Both the position numbers and the translations under genes were made by a program. Of a stretch of 7,032 bases of DNA, positions 1 to 6,185 are shown piece by piece. The notes beneath the pieces were generated by a model. The model did no database searches and was not told the DNA's origin. It was given only the letters and a program-made list of their open reading frames with translations. Source of the DNA: Kiritimatiellia bacterium. GTDB lineage: Bacteria; Verrucomicrobiota; Kiritimatiellia; RFP12; UBA1067. How positions within the stretch are numbered: position 1 is the first letter of the stretch; each line of letters starts with the position of its first letter. The DNA lies in assembly GCA_017479035.1 (NCBI GenBank), contig JAFVCR010000209.1, forward strand, positions 1 through 7,032, read 5' to 3'.

Positions 1-791
1 AGATCTTGCGAGATGAGAGCGGTGATAAAATCCATCGGGATGATTTCGCCTTTTTCGTCGATGAATCCTGCGCGGTCGGCATCACCGTCGTAGGCTACGC
101 CGAAAGCGTATTTGCCGGGATTGGCTTTGATAAGGTTGCGCAGGTCGTCGAGCGTTTCATGCTCCAGCGGATTGGCATCGTGGTTGGGGAAGTTGCCATC
201 GTATTCGCCATAGAGTGCATCGTAGGTGAACGGACCTGCCGCAAACGCGGCGGCTTCCGCGATGCCCATGCCGTTTGCAAAGTCCAATGCAAGGTGCAGA
301 GGCTTGGCAAGATGCGCGAATGTCTTGACGTGCGCGGCGTAATCTTTGGAAACATCCACTTTCGTGACGGTTCCCTTTACGGCGGCATCCTCGCCGAGGT
401 CTCCTGCCGCGACCATCTTCTCAATATCCTTTATGCCGGTTGCGCCGGAGATCGGTACTGCATTGGCGCGGCAGAGTTTGCAGCCGTTCCATTCCTTCGT
501 GTTATGCGAGGCGGTTATCATCACGCTGCCGTCCACCTTGCGCGTGCCGTTTGCGAAGTACGACATCGGAGTGGAAGCAAGCCCCACGTCTATCACATCC
601 ACGCCCACGTCCGTCAAACCCTTGGCAAACGCCTCGAAAAGCGAATCGGACGATTTGCGGCAGTCCCGCGCCACCACCACTTTTTTCACGCCGGCGAACT
701 TTGCATACGCACGGGCGATCTTGTAGAACACCGCCTCGTCGAGATCCTTGCCATAGACTCCGCGAATGTCATACGCCTTGAAGATACCCAT
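1..791 (-). CDS. manB: Phosphomannomutase/phosphoglucomutase (5' part, runs off window)
   Basis: Member of the alpha-D-phosphohexomutase family, which interconverts hexose 6-phosphates and 1-phosphates (mannose and/or glucose) through a phosphoserine enzyme in the cytoplasm. Products feed GDP-mannose or glucose-1-phosphate pools for surface polysaccharide and storage carbohydrate. The 263 complete codons in the window show YDIRG at residues 7-11, the phosphoserine loop TASHN at 93-97 (Ser95) and the metal-binding loop DGDADR at 235-240. The usual proline after TASHN is threonine here. The sugar-binding GEMSGH motif and C-terminal phosphate-binding domain (roughly 190-200 residues) would lie beyond position 1. 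The ATG at 791 is set by AAGGAG eight bases upstream and by the family's usual N-terminus. The gene lies downstream of the broken lacZ on the same strand but appears to have its own promoter. Mannose versus glucose specificity cannot be read from the sequence, so the symbol follows family convention. Confidence 0.93.
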   Translation of the reverse strand, partial: MGIFKAYDIRGVYGKDLDEAVFYKIARAYAKFAGVKKVVVARDCRKSSDSLFEAFAKGLTDVGVDVIDVGLASTPMSYFANGTRKVDGSVMITASHNTKEWNGCKLCRANAVPISGATGIKDIEKMVAAGDLGEDAAVKGTVTKVDVSKDYAAHVKTFAHLAKPLHLALDFANGMGIAEAAAFAAGPFTYDALYGEYDGNFPNHDANPLEHETLDDLRNLIKANPGKYAFGVAYDGDADRAGFIDEKGEIIPMDFITALISQD

Positions 792-799
792 TTTGACCA

Positions 800-805
800 C
801 TCCTT
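800..805 (-). promoter_or_regulatory. Strong Shine-Dalgarno of the phosphohexomutase gene
   Basis: On the minus strand this reads AAGGAG, with eight bases between it and the ATG at 791. It is the best ribosome binding site in the window and fixes the start codon. The lacZ start, by contrast, has no such site. Confidence 0.85.
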
Positions 806-820
806 TTCAATTACGAAGAT

Positions 821-849
821 ATTTTATAAAAAAATCGCCCGCAAATCAA
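821..849 (-). promoter_or_regulatory. Predicted sigma70-type promoter of the phosphohexomutase gene
   Basis: Minus strand: -35 TTGATT (844-849), 17-base spacer, -10 TAAAAT (821-826). The predicted start near 814 gives a leader of about 23 bases containing the AAGGAG site. The spacer contains the T7 run of the lacZ terminator, so terminator and promoter share the same bases. Prediction from box matches and spacing only. Confidence 0.55.
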
Positions 850-869
850 GCAAAAACCATCATTGCGGG
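828..869 (-). terminator. Rho-independent terminator after lacZ
   Basis: Read on the minus strand, CCCGCAA (863-869) pairs with TTGCGGG (838-844) across an 18-base loop. Three bases later comes an unbroken run of seven T (828-834). It lies 35 bases past the lacZ stop codon. The stem is only 7 bp but G+C-rich at its base, and the T-run is clean. It overlaps the -35 box and spacer of the next gene's promoter. Confidence 0.6.
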
Positions 870-882
870 GATTGGCATCAAG

Positions 883-903
883 TTGCACATTGCGAATGCG
901 CAA
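883..903 (-). other. Stem-loop abutting the lacZ stop codon
   Basis: The 21 bases immediately after the lacZ TAG form a 9-bp stem (895-903 with 883-891, one G-U pair in the minus-strand RNA) closed by a CGC triloop. No T-run follows, so it is not a terminator by itself. It may stabilise the 3' end of the message. Confidence 0.45.
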
Positions 904-3540
904 CTATTCCGCTCGCAGAACGAACGTGAGCGTGTAATGGCCGCTTTCGGGGAAATGCGGCGCGCGCGGCGCGGCGTGGACGCCCCACGAATCGTCCCCG
1001 CCCACGCCCATTATCGCCGCGTCCAGGACGAGCGTGACGTTTTGCGCCGCCGTCAATTCCTCGTTGTGCATCGCGTTTTCAAGCTGTTCCACGGTGTATG
1101 GCCATGCCGCGAAACCGAACGTATCCTTCAAACCTTCGCGCGGCGTGGATGAGGCGACGGCTTCGACCGAGAAATTGCCGAGCCGCAGCGCATGGACGTC
1201 GCAGAAATGGTTGTAGTCCATGGGCGTGACGTACGGCACGGGGCCTGATATGTCTTTCCTCCACAGACCGGGTTTGGCGGCGAATTTGCGGTCGGGATAA
1301 TTTTCCATCGGGCCGCGGCCGTTCCACACGAGGTTCGTGGCCGAGGCCGGCAGCGCCAGTGCAACGCCCACGCGCGGCACGGCGGGAAGGTCTTTTGCGA
1401 GGTTGAAATCCACGTCCACGCGCAAAGTCCTCTCGTCCATCGCATGGCGGCGTATGGTCACGGTGGAGCCTTTCAAGGATTCGTTGAATTCGAATACGCC
1501 GTTTTCTTGCGATTGCTCGAATGTGGCATCGCGCCAAAGGCCGTGTTTCACTGCGAGATACTTGCCGGCGGCGTTGTCGTTGTCTGTGGGAGCGCGCCAA
1601 AAGAAGGGTTTGATTTCGAGAGCGGCAAGTTCCTTGCACAGCGCGACTTCACCCGGTGCGGGGTAGGAATTCGGGTAAAGGCTGTGGACGTGGGCTACTT
1701 CCAACGCGCCGGGGTGGGGGGTGCGGAATGGATCGACTATCCCGTTGCAGTTGAAGGACGCGTTGTTTGGCTTGTCGCCAAAATCGCCGCCGTATTTCAG
1801 CGCGCCGCCTACGAACAACGCTTGATCTGCCCAATCCCAGATGTATCCTCCCTGGAACGAATCGTAGCGGTCGGCAAGATCCCAGAAATCCGCAAATCCG
1901 CCTGTAGAGTTGCCCATTGCATGGGCGTATTCGCATTGGATGAACGGCATTTCGGGGTTGTTGGAAACGAACTCGAACGCCTGCTGCGGCGTGCTGTACA
2001 TTGGGCAGTTTATGGATGTAGTGGCGGCGCGGGACTCCTTTGAATACGTGCCGTTTTCGTATTGGATGGGACGAGACGCGTCTATTTCGAGCATCTTTTT
2101 GCGGGCGATGGCAAAGTTTTCTCCGCTGCCCGCTTCGTTGCCTTGGCTCCACACAATAATGGAGGGATAGTTGCGCAGGGTCTTGACCATGCGCACGTCG
2201 CGCTCGATATGCGCTTTGAGGAAGTCGGGGCGTTTTGCCAGCGTTTCCTTGCCGTAGCCCATACCGTGGGATTCGATGTTTGCCTCGCACGTCACGTAAA
2301 TGCCGTTTATCGCGCAGAGGGCATACCAGTCCGGCAGGTCGGGATAATGGCACGTGCGCACGGCGTTGATGGCGAGGGATTTGAACGCTGCGACATCCTT
2401 CTTCATTTCATCGAGCGTCACAGTATAGCCGCCGGTGGGGGAAAGTTCGTGGCGGTTCACTCCTTTTATCAGAACGCGGCGGTTGTTTATTTTCAAAACA
2501 CCGTCTTCGATTGCGATTTTGCGAAAGCCGACGGGGAATGCGTAGAAATCTCCTTTGTGGCCGACCACGAGCGTGTAGAGGTTGGGATTGTCGCAGTCCC
2601 ACAACAGCGGGTTTGCAAGCGCAAGCGGCATTTCCTCGCCGTCTGGAGAATATAGTTTGACGGAATCGACGGAAAGGCCGGGCTTATTTTGCGCAAATTC
2701 CGCCTTCACTTCCACTTTGCCCGTCTTCAAATCGTCCGAAACATTGGCATCTACGGTTATGTCTCTTATGCCGTCCATCCTTTCTGCCACGAGCCACACG
2801 CTACGGTATATGCCGCTCAAACGCCAGAAATCCTGATCCTCCAGATATGAACCATCGCACCAGCGATAGACTTCTACCTCGATTTCGTTGTCCTGCCCGG
2901 TCGGTGCCACGAACGGAGTGATGTCGAACTCCGCCGGCAGACGCGAATCCTCGCTCTAGCCCGCCGTAACGCCGTTGATGCGGACGTAGAACGCGCTGTA
3001 AACGCCGTCGAAACGCAGCGTTATGCGGCGGCCTTGCCACGCGTTGGGAATGGAGAACGTTCTGCGATACGTCCCCACAGGGTTGCGCATGCGGTATGCG
3101 GTGAAGTCTTCCGGCGGGTCGGGCTCCATGATGCGCGGCGGATTTCTAACGTGCGGATAGCGGGAGTTGGTGTAGATCGGCACATCGTATTCGCCTTGCA
3201 ACTGCCAGCAGGAGGGGACAGTTATTTTTGCGTCTTTGGCCGGGATGTCCGTATCGAACGGTTCTGGCACGGCGCGCCAATGGAAATCCCACTCGCCGTC
3301 GAGGGATTCAACCCATTGCGATGCGTTGCGCGGCTCTTGCAGAAATGCGATTTTCCGCGCCGTGGCTTCGTCGTGCGCGGGGACGAATGCGGCGCGCGCC
3401 GGCAGACGGTTGGAAGAGGTGATGTATGGATTCTCCCAATCGGGAAGGTGCCTATACGCTTCGGGCGAAAAATCCCGCGCTGCGCAAGATGCGGCAAGCG
3501 CGGCCAAAACGGCGCAAATATCTATGGCGGTTATTTTCAT
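904..3540 (-). pseudogene. lacZ: LacZ-type beta-galactosidase (GH2), interrupted by in-frame TAG and lacking domain 4
   Basis: Glycoside hydrolase family 2 beta-galactosidase, which cleaves terminal beta-galactosides. One continuous frame runs from the ATG at 3540 to the TAG at 904-906, broken only by a TAG at codon 195 (2956-2958). N-terminal residues 1-20 are hydrophobic with AASC before Arg-Asp, a possible Sec signal or imperfect lipobox, so export is likely. The sugar-binding domain follows (about 40-220), then the Ig-like domain (to about 310) and the TIM barrel. The barrel has acid/base Glu469 in WSQGNEAG, nucleophile Glu537 in QCEYAHAMGNS, and conserved NRHE and HYPD stretches. The C-terminal domain (FWRAPTDND, NYPDR, MGVGGDDSWG) is intact and ends where the family ends. 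The frame is 878 codons against 1024 residues in E. coli LacZ. Most of the difference lies at residues 612-646, where RTPHP is followed after about 40 residues by FWRAPTDND, a distance of roughly 165 in E. coli. The amber sits at the Tyr of the family's VGYxxDSR motif, one base from a Tyr codon. The ATG is preceded by a consensus -10 box and no Shine-Dalgarno. Decay is the likeliest reading. Sequencing error, or readthrough giving active enzyme, remains possible. Confidence 0.85.
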
Positions 3541-3546
3541 GGCACT

Positions 3547-3576
3547 ATTATACACGATATGCCGCCACGAATGCAA
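3547..3576 (-). promoter_or_regulatory. Predicted lacZ promoter giving a leaderless mRNA
   Basis: Minus strand: perfect -10 TATAAT (3547-3552), 18-base spacer, weak -35 TTGCAT (3571-3576). With the normal 7-base offset, transcription would begin at 3540, exactly the A of the lacZ ATG. The absence of a Shine-Dalgarno fits a leaderless message. The -35 box lies inside the first of two 17-base direct repeats. Confidence 0.55.
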
Positions 3577-3610
3577 CCCCACTATTAAGGGAAAATGCAA
3601 CCTCGCTATT
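3570..3610. repeat. Two 17-bp direct repeats, 24 bp apart, over the lacZ -35 region
   Basis: Plus-strand copies lie at 3570-3586 and 3594-3610 and match at 15 of 17 positions. Both start AATGCAACC and end CTATT. The first copy contains the complement of the lacZ -35 box. Two further TGCAA elements follow at 3610-3614 and 3623-3627. Direct repeats placed like this are typical of a regulator binding in tandem. The regulator is unknown. Confidence 0.5.
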
Positions 3611-3621
3611 GCAATTTTTGA

Positions 3622-3650
3622 TTGCAAAGGGCATGGAAATATGATATACT
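3622..3650 (+). promoter_or_regulatory. Predicted promoter of the tRNA-Ser/tRNA-Gly unit
   Basis: -35 TTGCAA (3622-3627), 17-base spacer, -10 TATACT (3645-3650) preceded by TGA, an extended -10. The predicted start at about 3657 is 10 bases before the mature tRNA-Ser end. It is divergent from the lacZ promoter, and the two share the 126-bp intergenic region. Confidence 0.6.
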
Positions 3651-3666
3651 GATGGCAACTTTCTTC

Positions 3667-3754
3667 GGAGAGGTGGCAGAGTGGTCGATCGCGGCGGTCT
3701 TGAAAACCGTTGACCCGCAAGGGTTCGTGGGTCCGAATCCCACCCTCTCCGCCA
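3667..3754 (+). tRNA. tRNA-Ser (anticodon UGA)
   Basis: Class II tRNA of 88 bases including the encoded CCA. Acceptor GGAGAGG (3667-3673) pairs with CCTCTCC (3744-3750), with G73 as discriminator. The anticodon loop CTTGAAA (3699-3705) gives TGA at 3701-3703, which reads UCA and other UCN codons. A long variable arm precedes the T-arm, as expected for serine. It is not an amber suppressor, which matters for the lacZ TAG nearby. Confidence 0.96.
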
Positions 3755-3781
3755 AAGCCTCCGATCGAAAGTTTCGCTTCT

Positions 3782-3855
3782 GCGGGCGTAATTCAATGGC
3801 AGAATAGGAGCTTCCCATGCTTCTTACGAGGGTTCGATTCCCTTCGCCCGCTCCA
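3782..3855 (+). tRNA. tRNA-Gly (anticodon CCC)
   Basis: 74 bases including the encoded CCA (3853-3855). Acceptor GCGGGCG (3782-3788) pairs with CGCCCGC (3845-3851), with T as discriminator. The anticodon stem GGAGC/GCTTC encloses loop TTCCCAT with CCC at 3814-3816, which reads GGG. It begins 27 bases after tRNA-Ser with no promoter between, so the two are probably one transcript. No clear terminator follows. Confidence 0.95.
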
Positions 3856-3934
3856 TTCATTTCTGCAAAATTCCTCATGATGTACCAAACCTTTGGAGTT
3901 GTCGCACAAAGCATCCATTGGTATTGATTGTGTG

Positions 3935-3946
3935 CCATTGCAATGG
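3935..3946. promoter_or_regulatory. 12-bp perfect palindrome over the murA -35 box (candidate operator)
   Basis: CCATTGCAATGG is a perfect 12-bp palindrome whose last three bases are part of the murA -35 hexamer. The core ATTGCAAT recurs at 3608-3615 between the lacZ and tRNA-Ser promoters, and a further CCATTG half-site lies 20 bp upstream at 3915-3920. Regulator binding is inferred from symmetry and position only. Confidence 0.4.
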
Positions 3947-3972
3947 ACAAGTGCAAAGGTATATGGTATAAT
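3944..3972 (+). promoter_or_regulatory. Strong predicted promoter of murA-ispE-tRNA-Gln
   Basis: -35 TGGACA (3944-3949, five of six to consensus), exactly 17-base spacer, perfect -10 TATAAT (3967-3972) preceded by TGG, an extended -10. The predicted start at about 3979 leaves a leader of about 37 bases before the murA ATG. It is the best promoter match in the window. The 92-base stretch between tRNA-Gly and this promoter holds no gene. Confidence 0.75.
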
Positions 3973-3975
3973 GTG

Positions 3976-3996
3976 CGCCGTTTTCGCAAGACGGCG
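3976..3996 (+). promoter_or_regulatory. Hairpin at the 5' end of the murA leader
   Basis: CGCCGT (3976-3981) is the exact inverse complement of ACGGCG (3991-3996). Inner U-G, U-A and U-A pairs extend the stem to 9 bp around a CGC loop. It straddles the predicted transcription start and is followed directly by GAAAGAGG, the ribosome binding region. No T-run follows, so it is not an attenuator terminator. It could protect the 5' end or modulate initiation. Confidence 0.45.
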
Positions 3997-4015
3997 TGAA
4001 AGAGGCAGGTTCCAA

Positions 4016-5320
4016 ATGTGCAGATTCATCATCAGAGGAGGCAAGGCGATATGCGGTACGCATGTCGTCCCGGGCAACAAAAACGCCGCGCTGCCGATGA
4101 TCGCCGCCGCGTTGCTGACGTCCGAAGCCGTGACGCTTGAGAACGTGCCGGACATTACTGATGTGGCGTTGATGCTGGAGTTCGCAAAACGTTTCGGCGC
4201 CAAGATAAAGCGCGACAAGGCTGCGCGGACGCTCACGATACGCGCGGCGGCTATCAAAGCGGCGCGGTTGGATCCCGATCTTTCGCGCAAGATACGCACT
4301 TCCATTCTATTTGCGGGGCCGCTGCTGGCGCGGTTGGGATATGTGGCACTTCCGCCGCCGGGAGGTGACGTGATAGGCCATCGCCGCCTCGATACGCATT
4401 TTGACGGGTTCGTGGCGTTGGGTGCGCGGACGAAACTCTCGCGGCGGGTGTTTTCCTTGCGGGCGGAGAGTGGGCTTGCAGGTGCGTACATTGTGCTGGA
4501 CGAGGCAAGCGTGACGGCAACCGAGAACATTTTGATGGCGGCGGTGTTGGCGAAGGGGCGCACTGTAATCTACAATGCCGCTTGCGAGCCGCACGTGCGC
4601 AATCTCGCGGAAATGCTTGTGGCTATGGGCGCGAAAATATACGGCGCTGGCACTAACAGGCTTGAAATTGACGGTGTGGAGGAGTTGCACGGAACCACTG
4701 CAAGGGTGGGGGCGGATCTCGTGGAGGCGGGGAGTTATCTCGCGGCGGCGGCGGTGACCAATGGTGCGATACGTTTGGAAAATGTGGATATAGAGGATTT
4801 CGAGATCCTCTCAAAACCTTTCAGAAGATTCGGGTTGAAATGGAAGACCGATGCCAAGAAGGGTGCAATATCTTTCGACGCGCGTGAGAGGCGCAACAGC
4901 AGGCGCAAGATAGAATACGATTTCGGCGAGGCGATACCGTCTGTGGCGGATGGGCCTTGGCCGATGTTCCCCAGCGATTTGATGTCGATACTCATAGTGC
5001 TGGCTACGCAGACGAGGGGAACGTGTTTGTTCTTCGAAAAGATGTTCGAGTCGCGCTTGTACTTTGTGGATCATTTGATAGGGATGGGTGCTAAAATCGT
5101 GCCGTGCGATCCGCACAGGGTCGTGGTGACTGGTTTCACGCAACTCAAGGCATCTGTAGTGACATCGCCGGATATACGCGCCGGCATAGCGTTGATTTTG
5201 GCTGCGCTGTGCGCCAAGGGCGATACGGTCATCCTCAATGCCGGGTCGATCGACAGGGGCTACGAAGCCGTAGAGAAAGAACTGGCGCGGCTTGGTGCGG
5301 ACAGAAAACGGGTAGGGTGA
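4016..5320 (+). CDS. murA: UDP-N-acetylglucosamine 1-carboxyvinyltransferase (MurA), Cys-to-Asp type
   Basis: Transfers enolpyruvate from phosphoenolpyruvate to UDP-GlcNAc, the first committed step of peptidoglycan synthesis, in the cytoplasm. At 434 residues it has normal MurA length and covers the whole EPSP-synthase-like fold. Visible active-site residues are Lys22-Asn23 in GNKNAALP, Arg94 in RTSI, Arg123 in the GHRRLD loop, Asp321 in MFPSDL and Arg388 in PDIRAG. The catalytic loop reads PPPGGDVIG, so Asp118 stands where E. coli has Cys115. This substitution is known from Mycobacterium, Chlamydia and Borrelia, keeps activity and makes the enzyme insensitive to fosfomycin. The ATG at 4016 is chosen because the family N-terminus (xxFIIRGGK) begins there and AGAGG lies 10 bases upstream. 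An upstream ATG in the same frame at 3893 would add 41 unrelated residues and precede the promoter. The TGA stop is followed one base later by ispE. Confidence 0.95.
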   Translation: MCRFIIRGGKAICGTHVVPGNKNAALPMIAAALLTSEAVTLENVPDITDVALMLEFAKRFGAKIKRDKAARTLTIRAAAIKAARLDPDLSRKIRTSILFAGPLLARLGYVALPPPGGDVIGHRRLDTHFDGFVALGARTKLSRRVFSLRAESGLAGAYIVLDEASVTATENILMAAVLAKGRTVIYNAACEPHVRNLAEMLVAMGAKIYGAGTNRLEIDGVEELHGTTARVGADLVEAGSYLAAAAVTNGAIRLENVDIEDFEILSKPFRRFGLKWKTDAKKGAISFDARERRNSRRKIEYDFGEAIPSVADGPWPMFPSDLMSILIVLATQTRGTCLFFEKMFESRLYFVDHLIGMGAKIVPCDPHRVVVTGFTQLKASVVTSPDIRAGIALILAALCAKGDTVILNAGSIDRGYEAVEKELARLGADRKRVG

Positions 5321-5321
5321 C

Positions 5322-6185
5322 ATGAGACGTGTGGCAAATGCGTTTGCAAAGGTGAACTTCACGCTGGAGGTGCTTGGCTCCAGGCCAGACGGTTATCATG
5401 ATTTGCGTTCGCTGGTGGTGCCGGTTTCGTTGGCAGACGAAGTGTGTGTGGAGGATGCCGATGAGACTTCGTGCGAGATGCCTGGATTTGCGGAAAACGT
5501 GCCGCAGGAAAAGAATCTTGCAGTGAAAGCCGTGCGTCTTTTGCAGTCGATAGCCGGTGTGAAGCGCGAGGCGAAGATAATCATCAACAAGAAGATCCCT
5601 TCCGGCGGCGGATTGGGAGGAGGCAGCGCGGATGCCGCCGCAGTGTTGAATATATTGAACGAGGAGTGGAATTGCGGTTTTTCAAAGACCGAACTTGCGG
5701 CGTATTCCGCAGCCGTGGGCAGTGACGTTCCTGCGTTGGTGCTTGGCGGCGCGGTGCTGATGGAAGGGCGCGGAGAGAGGGTTTCGCCATTCGTTGGAGG
5801 GGATTTTGCGCTGCATCTGGCACTCGCTCGGCCAAATGTTTTTGCCTCAACGCCGGCGGTATTCAAAAAATGTGCAATTTCCCGCTTGCAATCTGACGGC
5901 GAAATTTTGTATAATATGCACCGTTCCATTCGTTCCAAGGATGCGGACTGCATCGCAGATGCGTTGCATAACGATCTGTGCGAGGCGGCTATGGAACTGC
6001 ATCCGGAAATCGCCCGTGCCGTGAGCGATCTTCAGCGAGCCGCAGGGCGCAGGGCTACGATGAGCGGTAGCGGCGCTGCGGTGTTCACCGTGGGGCGCAA
6101 TGCGGCGGAGACGGAAGCAATGGCCAAATGCATGGAAGAGCTTGGATACGAGGCTTGGAACGTGCGCACCTGTCCGGTGATGTAA
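5322..6185 (+). CDS. ispE: 4-diphosphocytidyl-2-C-methyl-D-erythritol kinase (IspE)
   Basis: GHMP kinase that phosphorylates CDP-methylerythritol with ATP in the methylerythritol-phosphate route to isopentenyl diphosphate, and so to undecaprenyl carrier lipid and quinones. Its 287 residues match the usual family length. Motifs: N-terminal AKVNFTLEVLG with Lys10 and Asn12, RPDGYHDL at 21-28, the glycine-rich ATP loop GGGLGGGSADAA at 95-106, catalytic Asp135 in VGSDVP, and MSGSGAAVF at 247-255. The start lies one base after the murA stop, with AGGG inside the murA 3' end as its ribosome binding site, so translation is probably coupled to murA. The C-terminus is unusual: codons 284-287 (Cys-Pro-Val-Met) and the TAA lie within the tRNA-Gln gene. 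The family's C-terminus is not conserved there, so the tail may be tolerated as an accident of overlap. Confidence 0.95.
   Translation: MRRVANAFAKVNFTLEVLGSRPDGYHDLRSLVVPVSLADEVCVEDADETSCEMPGFAENVPQEKNLAVKAVRLLQSIAGVKREAKIIINKKIPSGGGLGGGSADAAAVLNILNEEWNCGFSKTELAAYSAAVGSDVPALVLGGAVLMEGRGERVSPFVGGDFALHLALARPNVFASTPAVFKKCAISRLQSDGEILYNMHRSIRSKDADCIADALHNDLCEAAMELHPEIARAVSDLQRAAGRRATMSGSGAAVFTVGRNAAETEAMAKCMEELGYEAWNVRTCPVM
5886..5915 (+). promoter_or_regulatory. Promoter-like site inside ispE
   Basis: -35 TTGCAA (5886-5891), 18-base spacer, perfect -10 TATAAT (5910-5915). The -35 box equals that of the tRNA-Ser promoter. The predicted start at about 5922 lies about 250 bases before tRNA-Gln and could supply that tRNA and the following small gene independently of murA-ispE. 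The site lies in a locally A+T-rich stretch of coding sequence, so chance is possible. Confidence 0.4.

Noticed and set aside
6..929. 307-codon plus-strand open frame
   Set aside because: It is antisense to the phosphohexomutase, whose minus-strand frame carries YDIRG, TASHN and DGDADR. The plus-strand translation matches nothing I recognise and runs through the promoter and terminator region.
1444..2043. 199-codon plus-strand open frame, and other long frames opposite lacZ
   Set aside because: Antisense shadows of a G+C-rich coding frame. The minus-strand frame has the GH2 catalytic motifs and the plus-strand frames show no family features.
904..2910. Separate 668-residue beta-galactosidase starting at the internal ATG 2910
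   Set aside because: The same frame continues upstream through TAG 2956-2958 into the sugar-binding domain and signal peptide. An ATG at 2910 would drop the first fifth of the enzyme, and I see no promoter evidence for it.
2956..2958. Selenocysteine or pyrrolysine recoding of the lacZ TAG
   Set aside because: Selenocysteine uses TGA. Pyrrolysine would be out of place at a conserved Tyr of a hydrolase, and no suppressor tRNA is visible here. A simple point mutation explains it.
3893..4015. N-terminal extension of murA from ATG 3893
   Set aside because: It would start before the consensus promoter at 3944-3972 and add 41 residues that the MurA family lacks.
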